A DNA stretch of 64,000 nt from Rossellomorea marisflavi (GCF_009806575.1 NZ_CP047095.1:3166001-3230000), one strand, 5' to 3'. Positions 34,828 through 44,400 are shown, numbered from the stretch's first letter. A program made the numbers and translations. The notes: generated by a model not told the origin, from the letters alone.

Positions 34828-37465
34828 TCAGACGAGCGTTTCCAGCTCGGTCTCGGAGATCAGCACATCCCTCGGCTTGCTTCCCCTTGCTTCTGAGATG
34901 ATGCCATTATTCTCCATCATTTCCATCAGTCTTGCTGCACGGTTGTAGCCGATCCGGAATCGCCTTTGAAGGGAAGATGCCGAGGCACCCCCCTGATCGA
35001 CGACAAATTCACATGCTTCAAGAAATAATTCATCTTCTTCTTCTGTGACCTGTGCTTTCTTCAGGAGTTCATCCTGTTCAAAAAGATAATGGGGTGCACG
35101 CTGGTCCCTGACATGGGAGATGATTTCATCGATTTCGTCATCAGAGACGAACGTACCTTGAAGCCGGACCGGCTTGGATGACCCATTTTCGAGGAACAGC
35201 ATATCCCCGCGCCCGAGTAACCGTTCCGCTCCGCTTCCATCTATGATGGTCCGTGAGTCGACGGCAGATGAGACGGAGAACGCAACCCTTGTCGGTACGT
35301 TCGCTTTGATCAGTCCGGTAATGACATCGACTGAAGGTCGCTGGGTCGCGATGATGAGATGGATTCCGCATGCCCTCGCTTTTTGGGCGATGCGACAGAT
35401 GGCTTCTTCCACATCTGCAGGTGACATCATCATCAGGTCGGCAAGCTCGTCGATGACGATGACGAGATACGGAAGCTTATCGCTGTACTGCTTGTTCCTG
35501 GTGGCAAGTTCATTGAATCGCTTGATATCCCTTACTCCTGTATGGGCGAAGAGTTCGTACCTGCGCTCCATCTCTTCGACGGCCCACTTCAATGCGGCTG
35601 TCGCAGCCTTTACATCGGTGATGACGGGGCTGACAAGATGCGGGATGCGGTTATAAGGAGCAAGCTCCACCATCTTCGGATCGATCAGCATCATCTTCAG
35701 CTCGTCGGGAGATGATTTATACAGGAGACTGACGAGGATCGAGTTGATGCACACGCTCTTACCGGAACCGGTGGCCCCGGCAATCAGCCCGTGGGGCATC
35801 TTGCTAAGATCCGTGACGATCGGCTGCCCGGAAATATCAAGACCGAGGGCAGCTGTAAGCGGTGAGTCCGCCTCTTGGAATGCAGGGCTCGCAATGACTT
35901 CGCTGATGCAGACAGGACGGCTGTCCCGATTCGGCACCTCGATCCCGATCGTATGCTTACCCGGGATGGGCGCTTCGATCCTGATATCCTTGGCAGCGAG
36001 GCTCAGCTTGATATCATCTGAAAGGTTCGTGATTTTGTTTACTTTCACCCCTGGTTCAGGCTGTACCTCAAACCGGGTGACGGACGGTCCCTGTGTCACA
36101 TTCACGACCTTCGCCCTCACGTTGAAATTCAGAAGGGTCTCATCGAGGAGTGCACTCTGGGTGTCCAGCCATTCTTCACTCATCGTTTTGGATACAGGGG
36201 GATTCAAGTATTCAAGAGTCGGAAACTCGTACTCATTCAACGTCTTGGTGGAAGAACTGAGCTCACTGTAGCTCTTTACGGCATCCTCCCCTTGAACGAT
36301 TCCCTGCTCCATTTCAGGTTCACTTTCATGATGCTCTTCCACGACTTCTGTCACCTGTGGGTTTTGAACCCTAGGTTCGGGAGAAGGACCAGGCTGCTGC
36401 CGGCGCTCGGACATACTCCGCTTATCCTGATTCAGCATGAGGACATTGAACGGAAGATGCGACCGTTTCTTCTGTTTCCGTTCTTCCTGGAACTCCTCTA
36501 CAGGCATGGCGTTTTCTGCTTCTGCATCATGTTTTGAAACAGCCGCATCCCTATCCTCTCGGGATTCTGCATGCAAAGGGGCGATATGTTCTTCCGTGTT
36601 CACAACCGGCGTAACGTGTTCCACGTACTCATCGGAAGGAGCTGATTCCGCTTGATCTTCAAACCGGACATCTTCCCTTTCCCCAGAGCCCCGATAGATG
36701 CAGGGGCATCCGTTATGTCCAATGTTCCTGTCGCATCGAAAACCTCTTCGTCAACGGCTGGGGATGACAGATCTTCTGACCTTTCTTCTGTCACTGTTTC
36801 GGTAATCGGCGCCACATCATGTTCTTCTGAAGGGCTCTTGAATTCATGTAATTCAAAATCCACCGCTTCTTCCGATCGGGCTTCGACCTCCGGTACATCA
36901 TGATGGGCAGGCGGGGCGGGCAGGGGCTCCTCCCTCACATCCGGTACATTGACCGAAGCAGGTGTCTGACCATGTAAAAAGTTGCCCAGTTCGTACTCGA
37001 CTTCTTGCTTTTTGATCGGCCGCTCCCTGAATCCATAGATCGGTGAAGGGATTTCCGTCGGCTTGAACGGTCTGATCCCCTTCCCTTTCTGTACTTTTGA
37101 AGTGACCGTTTTAGACGGTGCGGACGTTGATTGGTGTACAGGTTTGGGTTGTGCCTCCTTGCGTGGACGCTCCACCCGTTCTTTCTCACGCTTAGGGCGT
37201 TCGGGCTGCTTTTCCGTGACTTCTTTCTTATCACGGTCCCGGGTCCGTCTTTCCCGGCTCCCCCCTTCCCCATCACCGATCAAAGGAAAACGGAAATTCC
37301 CTTTCGGATATTGATAGGTCATCCGCGCCTCGACATCACGCTGATAGGGGGCCGACTGACTCCCCCCTGCTTCGGGGCAGGGCGATGCACCTCGTCTTCC
37401 ACATATTCTTCATAACTATCATCAACATCAGAAAATTTCCCGATTATCTTCTTAATCCAACTCAC
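34828..37465 (-). pseudogene. sftA: DNA translocase SftA (FtsK/SpoIIIE family), two frameshifts in this sequence
   Basis: SftA is the soluble FtsK-type motor that clears chromosomal DNA from the division septum. The motor is intact (34828-36624): Walker [14 protein letters not shown], Walker [13 protein letters not shown], and a C-terminal winged-helix gamma domain. The N-terminal linker is read in three frames. A GTG at 37465 opens MSWIKKIIGKFSDVDD, as in SftA. A shift at the six-base C run 37362-37367 leads to QSAPYQRDVEARMTYQYPKG. A second shift in 36674-36689 joins [17 protein letters not shown] to the motor. One added G at each site restores a protein of about 879 residues. Sequencing error is as likely as inactivation. 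Confidence 0.85.
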
Positions 37466-37598
37466 GTCAATCACTCTTTCCTTCATACTTACTATCATTC
37501 TATCAGTTCACCGGAAAAATTCGAGACATTTCACCATAAAATGAACATTGTTAGAAAAATGTGTCGAAACCAACATCCATGTAAATAGAATGTAACAA

Positions 37599-38102
37599 GA
37601 AAAGCGCAGGGGGCTTGCCCTGAGGCGACAAGCATAAGGCGAAGATCTCGGAAAGGCGTTCTGTGCCTTTTTGAGATCTTTGACTTATGACCTCGAGCCT
37701 TAAGCACCCGGAGCTGGACATGAAGAAAAGCGGAGGCGGGTTGGGCTGACCCGACAAGCATAAGGCGAAGGCACCGGAAAGGCGTTCTATGCCTTTTTGG
37801 GGTCTTTGACTTATGACCTCGAGGGGCAACCCGCCGGAGCTGGACATATAGAAAAGCGCAGGGGGCTTGCCCTGAGGCGACAAGCATAAGGCGAAGGCAC
37901 CGGAAAGGCGTTCTGTGCCTTTTTGGGATCTTTGACTTATGACCTCGAGCCTCAAGCACCCGGAGCTGGACACGAAGAAAAGCGGAGGGGGCTCGACCTG
38001 AGGCGACAAGCATAAGGCGAAGATCTCGGAAAGGCGTTCTTGGCCTTTTTGAGATCTTTGACTTATGACCTCGAGCCTCAAGCACCCGGAGCTGGACATG
38101 CA
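37599..38102 (+). repeat. Array A: four tandem 126-bp structured repeat units
   Basis: Units start at 37599, 37725, 37851 and 37977, each exactly 126 bp. Each begins GAAAAGCG and ends near CCGGAGCTGGACA. Constant parts include GACAAGCATAAG and CTTATGACCTCGAG, whose CATAAG/CTTATG can pair. Variable arms change in matching fashion: GGCGGGT with ACCCGCC in unit 2; TGAGGC with GCCTCA in unit 4; AAGATCTC with GAGATCTT in units 1 and 4. The period is a multiple of three, which leaves long open frames of no biological meaning. Lies between sftA and ytpR. Confidence 0.9.
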
Positions 38103-38131
38103 GAAGATCGAAAAGATTCATCAACCAAACA

Positions 38132-38160
38132 AAAAAAACCGGACCACATCAGGCCCGGGT
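38132..38160 (-). terminator. Terminator after ytpR
   Basis: CCGGGCC and GGTCCGG pair (one wobble) around a 6-base loop, followed on the minus strand by TTTTTTTT. Confidence 0.75.
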
Positions 38161-38170
38161 GAACATGCAA

Positions 38171-38776
38171 TTATCCTTTGAACGCTTGTCCCACTTCGTA
38201 TTGATTGTCGAGGACGAGGATTCCTTTTTCTTGGGGAGCATCCGGTAGGTCGAGTTCTTTGGCAGAGCAGATCATGCCGGAAGAAGGCACTCCGCGAAGC
38301 TCTGCATCTTTGATGACCATCCCGCTCGGCATAACGGCGCCGACTTTTGCCACAACCACTTTTTGTCCTTGATCCACATTCGGGGCTCCGCAGACGATTT
38401 GAAGTGTTTCGTCACCGATCTCCACCTTGCAGATATTGAGCTTGTCAGCATTGGGATGCTTTTCTTTTTCTGCTACGTACCCGACGACGAACTTAGGGGT
38501 GAAATCTCCTTCAAGCACATCTTCAAAGCCGTTTTTAGCGATGGCTTCGTTGATGCTCTTCAGCTTCTCATCATCCATCTCCACTTGACCTTTCGCTTCA
38601 AGGCTTAGATAAGCGGAAGCGTTGAACAGATTGTAACCGACGGTTTCACCGGATTCTTCATTGAACAGGCGGGCTGCATCGCCTTTTCTTTCATGACCGA
38701 CGCTTCCTTCGAATGTCGGATCCATTGTGATGATGAGGGTATCGCCGATGCCCTCCAGATTATAAAATACGTTCAT
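38171..38776 (-). CDS. ytpR: YtpR, tRNA-binding (OB-fold) domain protein
   Basis: The 201-residue protein has an N-terminal DUF4479-type domain and a C-terminal tRNA-binding OB fold of the EMAP/PheT type. Visible motifs are [34 protein letters not shown] and [11 protein letters not shown]. It resembles the N-terminal domain of PheRS beta, but no synthetase domain is present. Function unknown; tRNA binding is inferred. AAGGGAG precedes the ATG, five bases after the ytpQ stop, so ytpQ and ytpR are cotranscribed. Confidence 0.95.
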   Translation of the reverse strand: MNVFYNLEGIGDTLIITMDPTFEGSVGHERKGDAARLFNEESGETVGYNLFNASAYLSLEAKGQVEMDDEKLKSINEAIAKNGFEDVLEGDFTPKFVVGYVAEKEKHPNADKLNICKVEIGDETLQIVCGAPNVDQGQKVVVAKVGAVMPSGMVIKDAELRGVPSSGMICSAKELDLPDAPQEKGILVLDNQYEVGQAFKG

Positions 38777-38781
38777 GTATG

Positions 38782-39582
38782 TTACTCCCTTTCTTTTTTA
38801 CGATTTTTAGCTAGTATGAAGATCGGCTCAAGCTCTCCTTCATCGTATACGAAGGACAGCGCAGTGATGGGAACATTCCCGTTGGTGAAGAAGCTCATGG
38901 TCATTTGCGCGAGGACGTCATAGCCGGTCTCATTCCGCATATCCCCGATGATCAACACATCCTGGTGGGGAACCGATACCGTCATCTCCCCTGATACTGT
39001 TTCCTTCATATCCCGTAAAAAGGATTCGTTCAGGATCCTGCTCGCGTCGTAGCCATCATTTTGATTCAGGAAATAGAATGTATTCCCTGCCACTTCATCT
39101 TTTTTCATGGCGGTCGGGAGACGCCTCACATTGAAGAGGGCGATTTCCCTGAGCTGTTCCCGTGTCCACCCTTCCGATTTCATCATCCGCTCATCGATCA
39201 GGCGATAGGTGCTTCCTGAATCGAGTGCGTAATAGATCCTTGTCTCGGCTGTATGATCATCTGTGATCAACGGGATGTCATCGGGGGATTCCGTTGCAAA
39301 GGAAGTGGACCGGATGACAGGGAAGATATTCTGTTCATGTTTGTTCGGCTTTTCTTCGCCCATGGCATTCAATGCTTCCTCTACATAGTAGACCACTTCG
39401 TCGATGATGGTTTTGTTGTTTTCCTTCCACTTGGACACGATGGGGGGAAGTGCGACTGTCATCCCCTTCTTTGTGTCCTTCCGCTCGATGCGGAGTGTTT
39501 CTTTTTCCCGGTCGTATGTAATCAGGCGTTCAGATGACTGGAGCCGGTCCTGAAGTTGTTTTTTTAATTTTTTTGTGTCCAT
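38782..39582 (-). CDS. ytpQ: YtpQ, DUF1444 protein
   Basis: This conserved Firmicute protein of unknown function has about 266 residues. It is cytoplasmic and rich in charged residues, with no membrane segment. The family assignment rests on conserved stretches such as LALNVRRLP-like [14 protein letters not shown] and on position between ytpP and ytpR. AAGGAGG precedes the ATG at 39582 by 8 bases. It is the first gene of a ytpQ-ytpR pair, since a terminator separates it from ytpP. Confidence 0.9.
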   Translation of the reverse strand: MDTKKLKKQLQDRLQSSERLITYDREKETLRIERKDTKKGMTVALPPIVSKWKENNKTIIDEVVYYVEEALNAMGEEKPNKHEQNIFPVIRSTSFATESPDDIPLITDDHTAETRIYYALDSGSTYRLIDERMMKSEGWTREQLREIALFNVRRLPTAMKKDEVAGNTFYFLNQNDGYDASRILNESFLRDMKETVSGEMTVSVPHQDVLIIGDMRNETGYDVLAQMTMSFFTNGNVPITALSFVYDEGELEPIFILAKNRKKERE

Positions 39583-39751
39583 GGTGTAACCTCCTTCCAC
39601 ATGCGGTCTCGCTTCTGCTATTTTACATGAAAAGCTCCGGATTTCAAAAGGAAATCACGAAATGTCCTCGCTGTACCATCCGACACCACAGGCAGAAGGC
39701 GGTCGCATCATATCTGCTTGGCTGGACTCATTCAGTGTAACCAGCAGAAAA

Positions 39752-39781
39752 AAAGGAATTCCTCCAATGGGGAATTCCTTT
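39752..39781 (-). terminator. Terminator after ytpP
   Basis: AAAGGAATTCC and GGAATTCCTTT form a perfect 11-bp stem, followed by TTTTTTCTG on the minus strand. Confidence 0.85.
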
Positions 39782-39789
39782 CGATCCAC

Positions 39790-40104
39790 TTAGCCAAGCT
39801 GATTCATGAAATTCTCGATTTCTTCTTTCGTTTTGCGGTCCTTGCTGACGAAACGCCCCAGTTCCTTGCCGTCTCCGAATGCCAGGAAGCTCGGGATCCC
39901 AAAGATATCGTTTTCGATGCAGATATCGATGAATTGATCGCGATCCACGTAAATGAACGTGAATTCGCTGTACTCACTTTCGATTTCAGGAAGGATCGGT
40001 TCGATGATCCGGCAGTCCGGACACCAATCCGCCGAGAACATGAATACATGCTTCCCATTCGCCTTCAACTCGTGAAATTCCTCTTCTGATGCCAGTTTTC
40101 GCAT
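39790..40104 (-). CDS. ytpP: YtpP, thioredoxin-like protein
   Basis: The 104-residue thioredoxin fold has active site WCPDC (about residues 28-32) and the cis-proline region FGIPSFLAF. The CPDC motif differs from classic CGPC thioredoxin, so it is probably a specialised dithiol protein. GGAGG precedes the ATG at 40104. It starts one base after the stop of the PTS-IIC-like gene, so the two are translationally linked. Confidence 0.93.
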   Translation of the reverse strand: MRKLASEEEFHELKANGKHVFMFSADWCPDCRIIEPILPEIESEYSEFTFIYVDRDQFIDICIENDIFGIPSFLAFGDGKELGRFVSKDRKTKEEIENFMNQLG

Positions 40105-40105
40105 G

Positions 40106-41140
40106 TTACTTACCTCCAATATCAAGCGTTAATTGATCGGGTTTGATCAACCCTAGTTTACGCATATATTCAGATAGTAACAGGCTGATGAGGGCAGGTC
40201 CAATGATATGCAACACGAGGACCTGGATCAGGACACCCGTACTGAACCCCATGGTCTGGAACGTCATGATCTGACCGACCAATCCGCTTGTCCCCATTCC
40301 GGCTCCCGCTGCATTATTCTCCATCACCCAGATCGTCGTCCCGATCGGGGCGAGGATCATACCCGCCAGTGTCGGCGGCAGGAGGATGAGGGGATTGCGC
40401 AGGATATTCGGCACCTGGAGCATCGAGGTCCCGATGCCTTGAGCAAGCAGACCACCAAACCGGTTCTCCCTATAGCTTATGACCGCGAACCCGACCATCT
40501 GAGCGGCACAGCCGATCGTTGCTGCACCTGCAGCCACTCCATTCAAATCGAGCATGAGGGCGATGGCGGCACTTGAGATCGGTGCCGTCAGGGCGAGACC
40601 CATGAGCATGGCCACGAGGATCCCCATCAAAATCGGCCGCTGCTCTGTTGCCCAGCTGATCCATCCGCCGAACATCGTCATGAATGTCGAAATACCCGGT
40701 CCGATGAAGGAAGCCGCCGCAAACCCTGTGAGAATGGTCGTAAACGGGGTGACGATGATATCAAGCTTCGTCGTTTTACTGATCAGCTTCCCGACTTCCA
40801 CAGACAGGACCGCCGCCACATACGCACCGGCCGGTCCACCGAGTGCCGCACCGGCTGCCCCCGTAACGACTGCCGAGAAAAGCACGAGCGGCGGAGCCCC
40901 GAGTCCATAGGCAATGGCCGCACCGATGGCAGGACCCATCATGGAAGAAGCCACGCCTCCCATCTCGATCAAAAACTGTTGCAATCCATCTGGCAGAAAC
41001 CCTGCCTGTTCCCCGATCGTCTTCATGATCAAACCGATGATCAGGGAACTGAATAACCCAAGAGCCATATAGCTCAAGGCATCTATTACATATACCCTCG
41101 CCGAGGGGTTAACGCCCTTTTTAGCTAGCCATTCCTTCAT
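40106..41140 (-). CDS. PTS-IIC-like membrane protein (PTS_EIIC_2 family)
   Basis: The 344-residue product has about ten membrane segments rich in Gly and Ala ([40 protein letters not shown]). It looks like the EIIC_2 family of putative phosphotransferase permeases. No EIIA or EIIB partner lies nearby, so sugar transport through the PTS cannot be assumed. The ATG at 41140 has AAAGGGG about 8 bases upstream, and longer forms lack a site. It is cotranscribed with ytpP. Confidence 0.8.
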   Translation of the reverse strand: MKEWLAKKGVNPSARVYVIDALSYMALGLFSSLIIGLIMKTIGEQAGFLPDGLQQFLIEMGGVASSMMGPAIGAAIAYGLGAPPLVLFSAVVTGAAGAALGGPAGAYVAAVLSVEVGKLISKTTKLDIIVTPFTTILTGFAAASFIGPGISTFMTMFGGWISWATEQRPILMGILVAMLMGLALTAPISSAAIALMLDLNGVAAGAATIGCAAQMVGFAVISYRENRFGGLLAQGIGTSMLQVPNILRNPLILLPPTLAGMILAPIGTTIWVMENNAAGAGMGTSGLVGQIMTFQTMGFSTGVLIQVLVLHIIGPALISLLLSEYMRKLGLIKPDQLTLDIGGK

Positions 41141-41223
41141 GTTGCTTCCCCTTTCAACCCTTACTCTTTTACTAGTGTAAAGACACATGTATCGTTTGTC
41201 CAGATAAAAATACACACAAAAAA

Positions 41224-41250
41224 AAGATCCGATCGCATGGATCAGATCTT
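41224..41250 (-). terminator. Probable terminator after the lipoprotein gene
   Basis: AAGATC(TGATC) and GATCGGATCTT pair on the minus strand with a short loop, followed by a T-run. It abuts the lipoprotein stop codon. Confidence 0.6.
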
Positions 41251-41749
41251 AGGAAGTCTTCACGGAAGTCGCCATCTTCATCATCATTTTTGCATGATCA
41301 GACAGATCGCCTTCATCTGACTGGGTGGAAACCTTCGTCCCCCCCACCCCGACGATGAGCTCAAATTTTTCAGAATCGGGGATGCTCTTGATGATGTAAT
41401 ACCCCAACCCGTCCCTTCCTTGGAACGTTCCTTTTTTCACCACGTCGGTTTCATCTTCAAGGGACGTTTTATATAGAAGGTCGCTGTCCTTATCTTCTTG
41501 GGGATTGTTGAACAGGATGAACGTATCCGACCCTTTCTTGATGATCACATTATGAGAAGTCTCTTTTTCCACTTCGGCTCCGAAGGGCAGGTAGAATTCG
41601 ATGTCCCCTGCTTTCTCTTTCGCTTCTGCCTTATGATCGACCATATCTTCTACGACTTTCGCCGTTTTATCCTTCTCTTCGTCAATTGAGGTGCTGCACC
41701 CTGCTAACGTAAGGGCAAGAATGAATAAAACCGATAAATAGCGCTTCAT
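41249..41749 (-). CDS. Putative lipoprotein of unknown function
   Basis: The 166-residue product has a lipoprotein signal: basic MKRY, hydrophobic core, and lipobox LAGC with Cys at residue 18. The mature part is charged (EEKDKTAKVVEDMVDHK) and then beta-rich. It should be anchored outside the membrane. AGGAGG precedes the ATG. I recognise no named family. It is a single gene upstream of the PTS-IIC-like gene, separated by a weak terminator. Confidence 0.8.
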   Translation of the reverse strand: MKRYLSVLFILALTLAGCSTSIDEEKDKTAKVVEDMVDHKAEAKEKAGDIEFYLPFGAEVEKETSHNVIIKKGSDTFILFNNPQEDKDSDLLYKTSLEDETDVVKKGTFQGRDGLGYYIIKSIPDSEKFELIVGVGGTKVSTQSDEGDLSDHAKMMMKMATSVKTS

Positions 41750-41920
41750 TCTCCGTCATCCTCCTTTATTCTGCTAAACCTACGCTTATGATACCCTCAC
41801 AAAGTCCCAATGACAACCCGTTTTCTTACAGGTATGCTGTTTTTGCTGGGAAGAAAGGTTAATTTTGACTCGGATGGGGTAAATCGTGTAGGAAACAGTA
41901 ACAGATAGGGGATGATCACA

Positions 41921-42364
41921 ATGAATATGACGGTATACCTGGCAGGGGAGATACATAGTACCTGGAGGGATGATGTCAAAAGCGAAGCGGAGAAAAGGGG
42001 ACTGAACATCCAGTTCTCAGGACCGATGGAAAATCATGACCGTTCCGATTCCATCGGGGAAGAAATTCTTGGCACTCAGCCGAACGCCATCCTGAAAGAT
42101 GAGGCAGCTTCTGCCTTCAATAATTTGCGCACCAAGATCCTGATGGAAAAAGCAGATCTCGTCATCGCTTACTTCGGAGAAGAATACAAACAGTGGAATT
42201 CAGCCATGGATGCCGGCATTGCCCTCGCGAAGGACAAGCCGTTGATCCTGATCCGTCCGGAAAAGCTCCACCATCCGCTGAAAGAAATTTCCCGGCGGGC
42301 AGATGTGACGGTTTCCACGATTGAACAGGCTCTTCAAGCCATCACCTATATTTTTGAAGAATAA
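41921..42364 (+). CDS. ytoQ: YtoQ family protein
   Basis: The 147-residue protein has the YtoQ signature: VYLAGEIHSTWR at the start, FSGPMENHDRSD, then IAYFGEEYKQWN and IRPEKLHHPLKE. The fold is probably like nucleoside 2-deoxyribosyltransferases. Its substrate is not known. The ATG at 41921 lies 9 bases after AGGGG; an ATG at 41912 is too close. It stands alone, divergent from the lipoprotein gene. Confidence 0.92.
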   Translation: MNMTVYLAGEIHSTWRDDVKSEAEKRGLNIQFSGPMENHDRSDSIGEEILGTQPNAILKDEAASAFNNLRTKILMEKADLVIAYFGEEYKQWNSAMDAGIALAKDKPLILIRPEKLHHPLKEISRRADVTVSTIEQALQAITYIFEE

Positions 42365-42418
42365 TGATTCCATCGCCTGCCCTCTTATCCTGGGCGGGCG
42401 AATTTGTTCTCTGCCGGG

Positions 42419-42446
42419 TGTAAAGCGCTTACAAAATAGTTTGACA
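42419..42446 (+). promoter_or_regulatory. cre-like box next to an upstream promoter of the peptide transporter
   Basis: The near-palindrome TGTAAAGCGCTTACA (42419-42433) resembles a cre site with an extra central base. It ends 7 bases before TTGACA (42441-42446), which has a TATTAG -10 candidate at 17-base spacing. CcpA binding is inferred. Confidence 0.4.
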
Positions 42447-42517
42447 ATTCAAAAACGAATAAATATTAGTAATATATAGAAATAAATGGTATAATTAAAA
42501 TTTTATTAATTTCTTTT

Positions 42518-42546
42518 TGACTTTATAAAAATCTTAAAATATTATA
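42518..42546 (+). promoter_or_regulatory. SigA promoter proximal to the peptide transporter gene
   Basis: TTGACT (42518-42523), a 17-base spacer and TATTAT (42541-42546) form a strong vegetative promoter about 25 bases before the start codon. Confidence 0.7.
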
Positions 42547-42570
42547 GTAAAAGAATAAGGAGGTTGTAAT

Positions 42571-44064
42571 ATGTCATCATCGAATAAACAGAAAATTGTG
42601 GAAAGTGTACCTCAGACCGGGTTCTTCGGTCACCCCAAAGGGTTGTTCACATTATTCTTCACAGAATTCTGGGAGCGTTTTTCATACTACGGTATGAAAG
42701 CCATCCTTGTATATTATATGTACTACGAGGTATCAAAAGGCGGACTCGGCATCGAGGAAGGTACTGCGCTCGCCATCGTTTCCATCTACGGTTCCCTGGT
42801 GTATATGTCAGGGGTCATCGGAGGGTGGCTGGCCGACCGGGTATTCGGGACGTCGAAGGCCGTCTTCTACGGCGGGATCTTCATCATGTTCGGGCATATC
42901 GCCCTTGCATTCCCGGGGAACTTCTCCATGTTCATTGTTTCCATGGTACTGATCGTCATCGGTACTGGGTTGCTTAAACCGAACGTATCAACCGTCGTCG
43001 GTGAAATGTACAGTCAGGAAGATACACGCCGCGACTCGGCTTTCAGCATCTTCTACATGGGTATCAACCTTGGTGGATTCGTTTCACCACTCGTTGTGGG
43101 TAGCCTTCAAAAGAACTACGGCTTCCACTGGGGATTTGCGGCAGCAGCCATCGGGATGTTCCTCGGACTTGTCGTGTTCATGGTAAGCAAACGTTCTACA
43201 TTGGGACTTGCCGGTACGTATGTGCCGAACCCGCTGACAGCAGCCGAGAAAAAGAAATACGGTTGGATTACGGCGGTGGTCGTGATTGTCCTGGCCGTCA
43301 TCCTTGGGTGGACCATTCCAGCCGGAATCTTCACGCTGAATGTATTCATTAATATTGTCGGAATCTTCGGTGTGGTGGTACCTCTTGCGTACTTCCTAAT
43401 CATGTACTACAGCCCTAAAACATCGGCACAGGAACGCTCACAGGTAATCGCCTATATCCCGCTATTCATTGCTGCGGTCATGTTCTGGTCCATCCAGGAA
43501 CAGGGTGCAACCATCCTTGCAACATACGCTGATAAAAAGACACAGCTCGATCTTTTCGGGTTTGAGATCTCACCTGCGTGGTTCCAATCCCTTAACCCGT
43601 TGTTCATCCTTCTCCTTGCACCGGTATTTGCCTGGTTATGGGTGAAGCTCGGTAACCGCCAACCGATCATCCCGCGTAAATTCTCATGGGGTCTGATCTT
43701 TGCAGGTCTTTCATTCCTTGTCATCCTCATTCCAGGATACTTCACTCCTGATGGCGGACTCGTGAATCCGATCTGGCTCGTACTCAGTTATTTCATCGTT
43801 GTCATCGGGGAACTTCTCCTTTCGCCTGTCGGCCTTTCTGCGACAACGAAGCTTGCTCCTCAAGCCTTCTCTGCACAAACCATGAGCCTTTGGTTCCTGG
43901 CACCTGCTGCGGCACAGGCGTTGAATGCACAGCTCGTCAGATTCTACTCGCCGGCAACAGAAAATGTGTATTTCGGTACCATCGGTGGTGTGTCCATCGT
44001 ATTGGGCCTCATCCTCTTCCTGATTGGTCCTAAGATCCAGACCTACATGAAGGGAATTAAATAA
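42571..44064 (+). CDS. dtpT: POT-family proton-dependent di-/tripeptide transporter
   Basis: The 497-residue permease has 12-14 membrane segments and the POT signatures EFWERFSYYGMKAI (about residues 30-43) and FSIFYMGINLGGFVSPL. POT carriers bring in di- and tripeptides with protons. TGLLKPNVSTVVGEMY is also typical. AAGGAGG precedes the ATG. Single gene with two candidate promoters and a possible cre box, so nutrient control is likely. It is close to DtpT of Lactococcus by motif. Confidence 0.95.
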   Translation: MSSSNKQKIVESVPQTGFFGHPKGLFTLFFTEFWERFSYYGMKAILVYYMYYEVSKGGLGIEEGTALAIVSIYGSLVYMSGVIGGWLADRVFGTSKAVFYGGIFIMFGHIALAFPGNFSMFIVSMVLIVIGTGLLKPNVSTVVGEMYSQEDTRRDSAFSIFYMGINLGGFVSPLVVGSLQKNYGFHWGFAAAAIGMFLGLVVFMVSKRSTLGLAGTYVPNPLTAAEKKKYGWITAVVVIVLAVILGWTIPAGIFTLNVFINIVGIFGVVVPLAYFLIMYYSPKTSAQERSQVIAYIPLFIAAVMFWSIQEQGATILATYADKKTQLDLFGFEISPAWFQSLNPLFILLLAPVFAWLWVKLGNRQPIIPRKFSWGLIFAGLSFLVILIPGYFTPDGGLVNPIWLVLSYFIVVIGELLLSPVGLSATTKLAPQAFSAQTMSLWFLAPAAAQALNAQLVRFYSPATENVYFGTIGGVSIVLGLILFLIGPKIQTYMKGIK

Positions 44065-44070
44065 GTCAAA

Positions 44071-44097
44071 AAAGCAGCCTCTTCATGAGGCTGCTTT
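44071..44097. terminator. Terminator after dtpT
   Basis: AAAGCAGCCTC and GAGGCTGCTTT form a perfect 11-bp stem with a 5-base loop and a T-run. Confidence 0.85.
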
Positions 44098-44111
44098 TAT
44101 TTATTCAGTGC

Positions 44112-44342
44112 TTACCAATCCTTATTACATCCGTGGTTCCGGTTTCCTTCATTGCGCCTGCATCCGCCATAGTTCCTGTTTCCTTCATTACGTCTGCAGC
44201 CTCCACGATCACCATCACAGCGATTGCGCCTGCAACAGCAGCGGTTACCGAATAGGAATTTGTCCCAATCACAGCAGAAGTTGAAGCCCCAACAACAGTT
44301 ACGGCGACACCCGCCTTCATTGTGTCCTTTATAGCATCCCAT
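44112..44342 (-). CDS. Cysteine-rich repeat protein, probable spore coat component
   Basis: The 76-residue product has 13 cysteines and is rich in Arg, Asn and Gly. Near the C-terminus GGCRRNEGNRN occurs twice in tandem. I do not recognise a named family, but the composition is like small cross-linked coat proteins. AAGGGGGG lies 8-9 bases before the ATG. A good SigK-type promoter precedes it, which supports late mother-cell expression. An overlapping 94-codon frame (44105-44389) lacks a good ribosome site and I rejected it. Coat location is inferred. Confidence 0.7.
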   Translation of the reverse strand: MGCYKGHNEGGCRRNCCWGFNFCCDWDKFLFGNRCCCRRNRCDGDRGGCRRNEGNRNYGGCRRNEGNRNHGCNKDW

Positions 44343-44400
44343 GTGTTTTTGCCCCCCTTGTACAAGAGATTTACCGCATGCTTTCGCATCCGATCTACTC

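Noticed and set aside
36674-36689. Programmed -1 ribosomal frameshifting in sftA
   Set aside because: The direction of the shift fits, but no canonical X-XXY-YYZ slippery heptamer is in the right phase, and a second shift upstream and a third in ytoP follow the same missing-G pattern.
37531-38124. Long open frames of 180-200 codons on the minus strand over repeat array A
   Set aside because: The 126-bp unit is a multiple of three, so any stop-free frame in one unit stays open through the array. Two frames are open at once, no ribosome site is seen, and the changes between units fit base pairing rather than codons.
44105-44389. 94-codon alanine/valine-rich frame overlapping the cysteine-rich gene
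   Set aside because: It has no good ribosome site, while the overlapping cysteine-rich frame has AAGGGGGG and a SigK-type promoter. The valine/alanine content is the frame shadow of the Cys/Arg/Asn codons.
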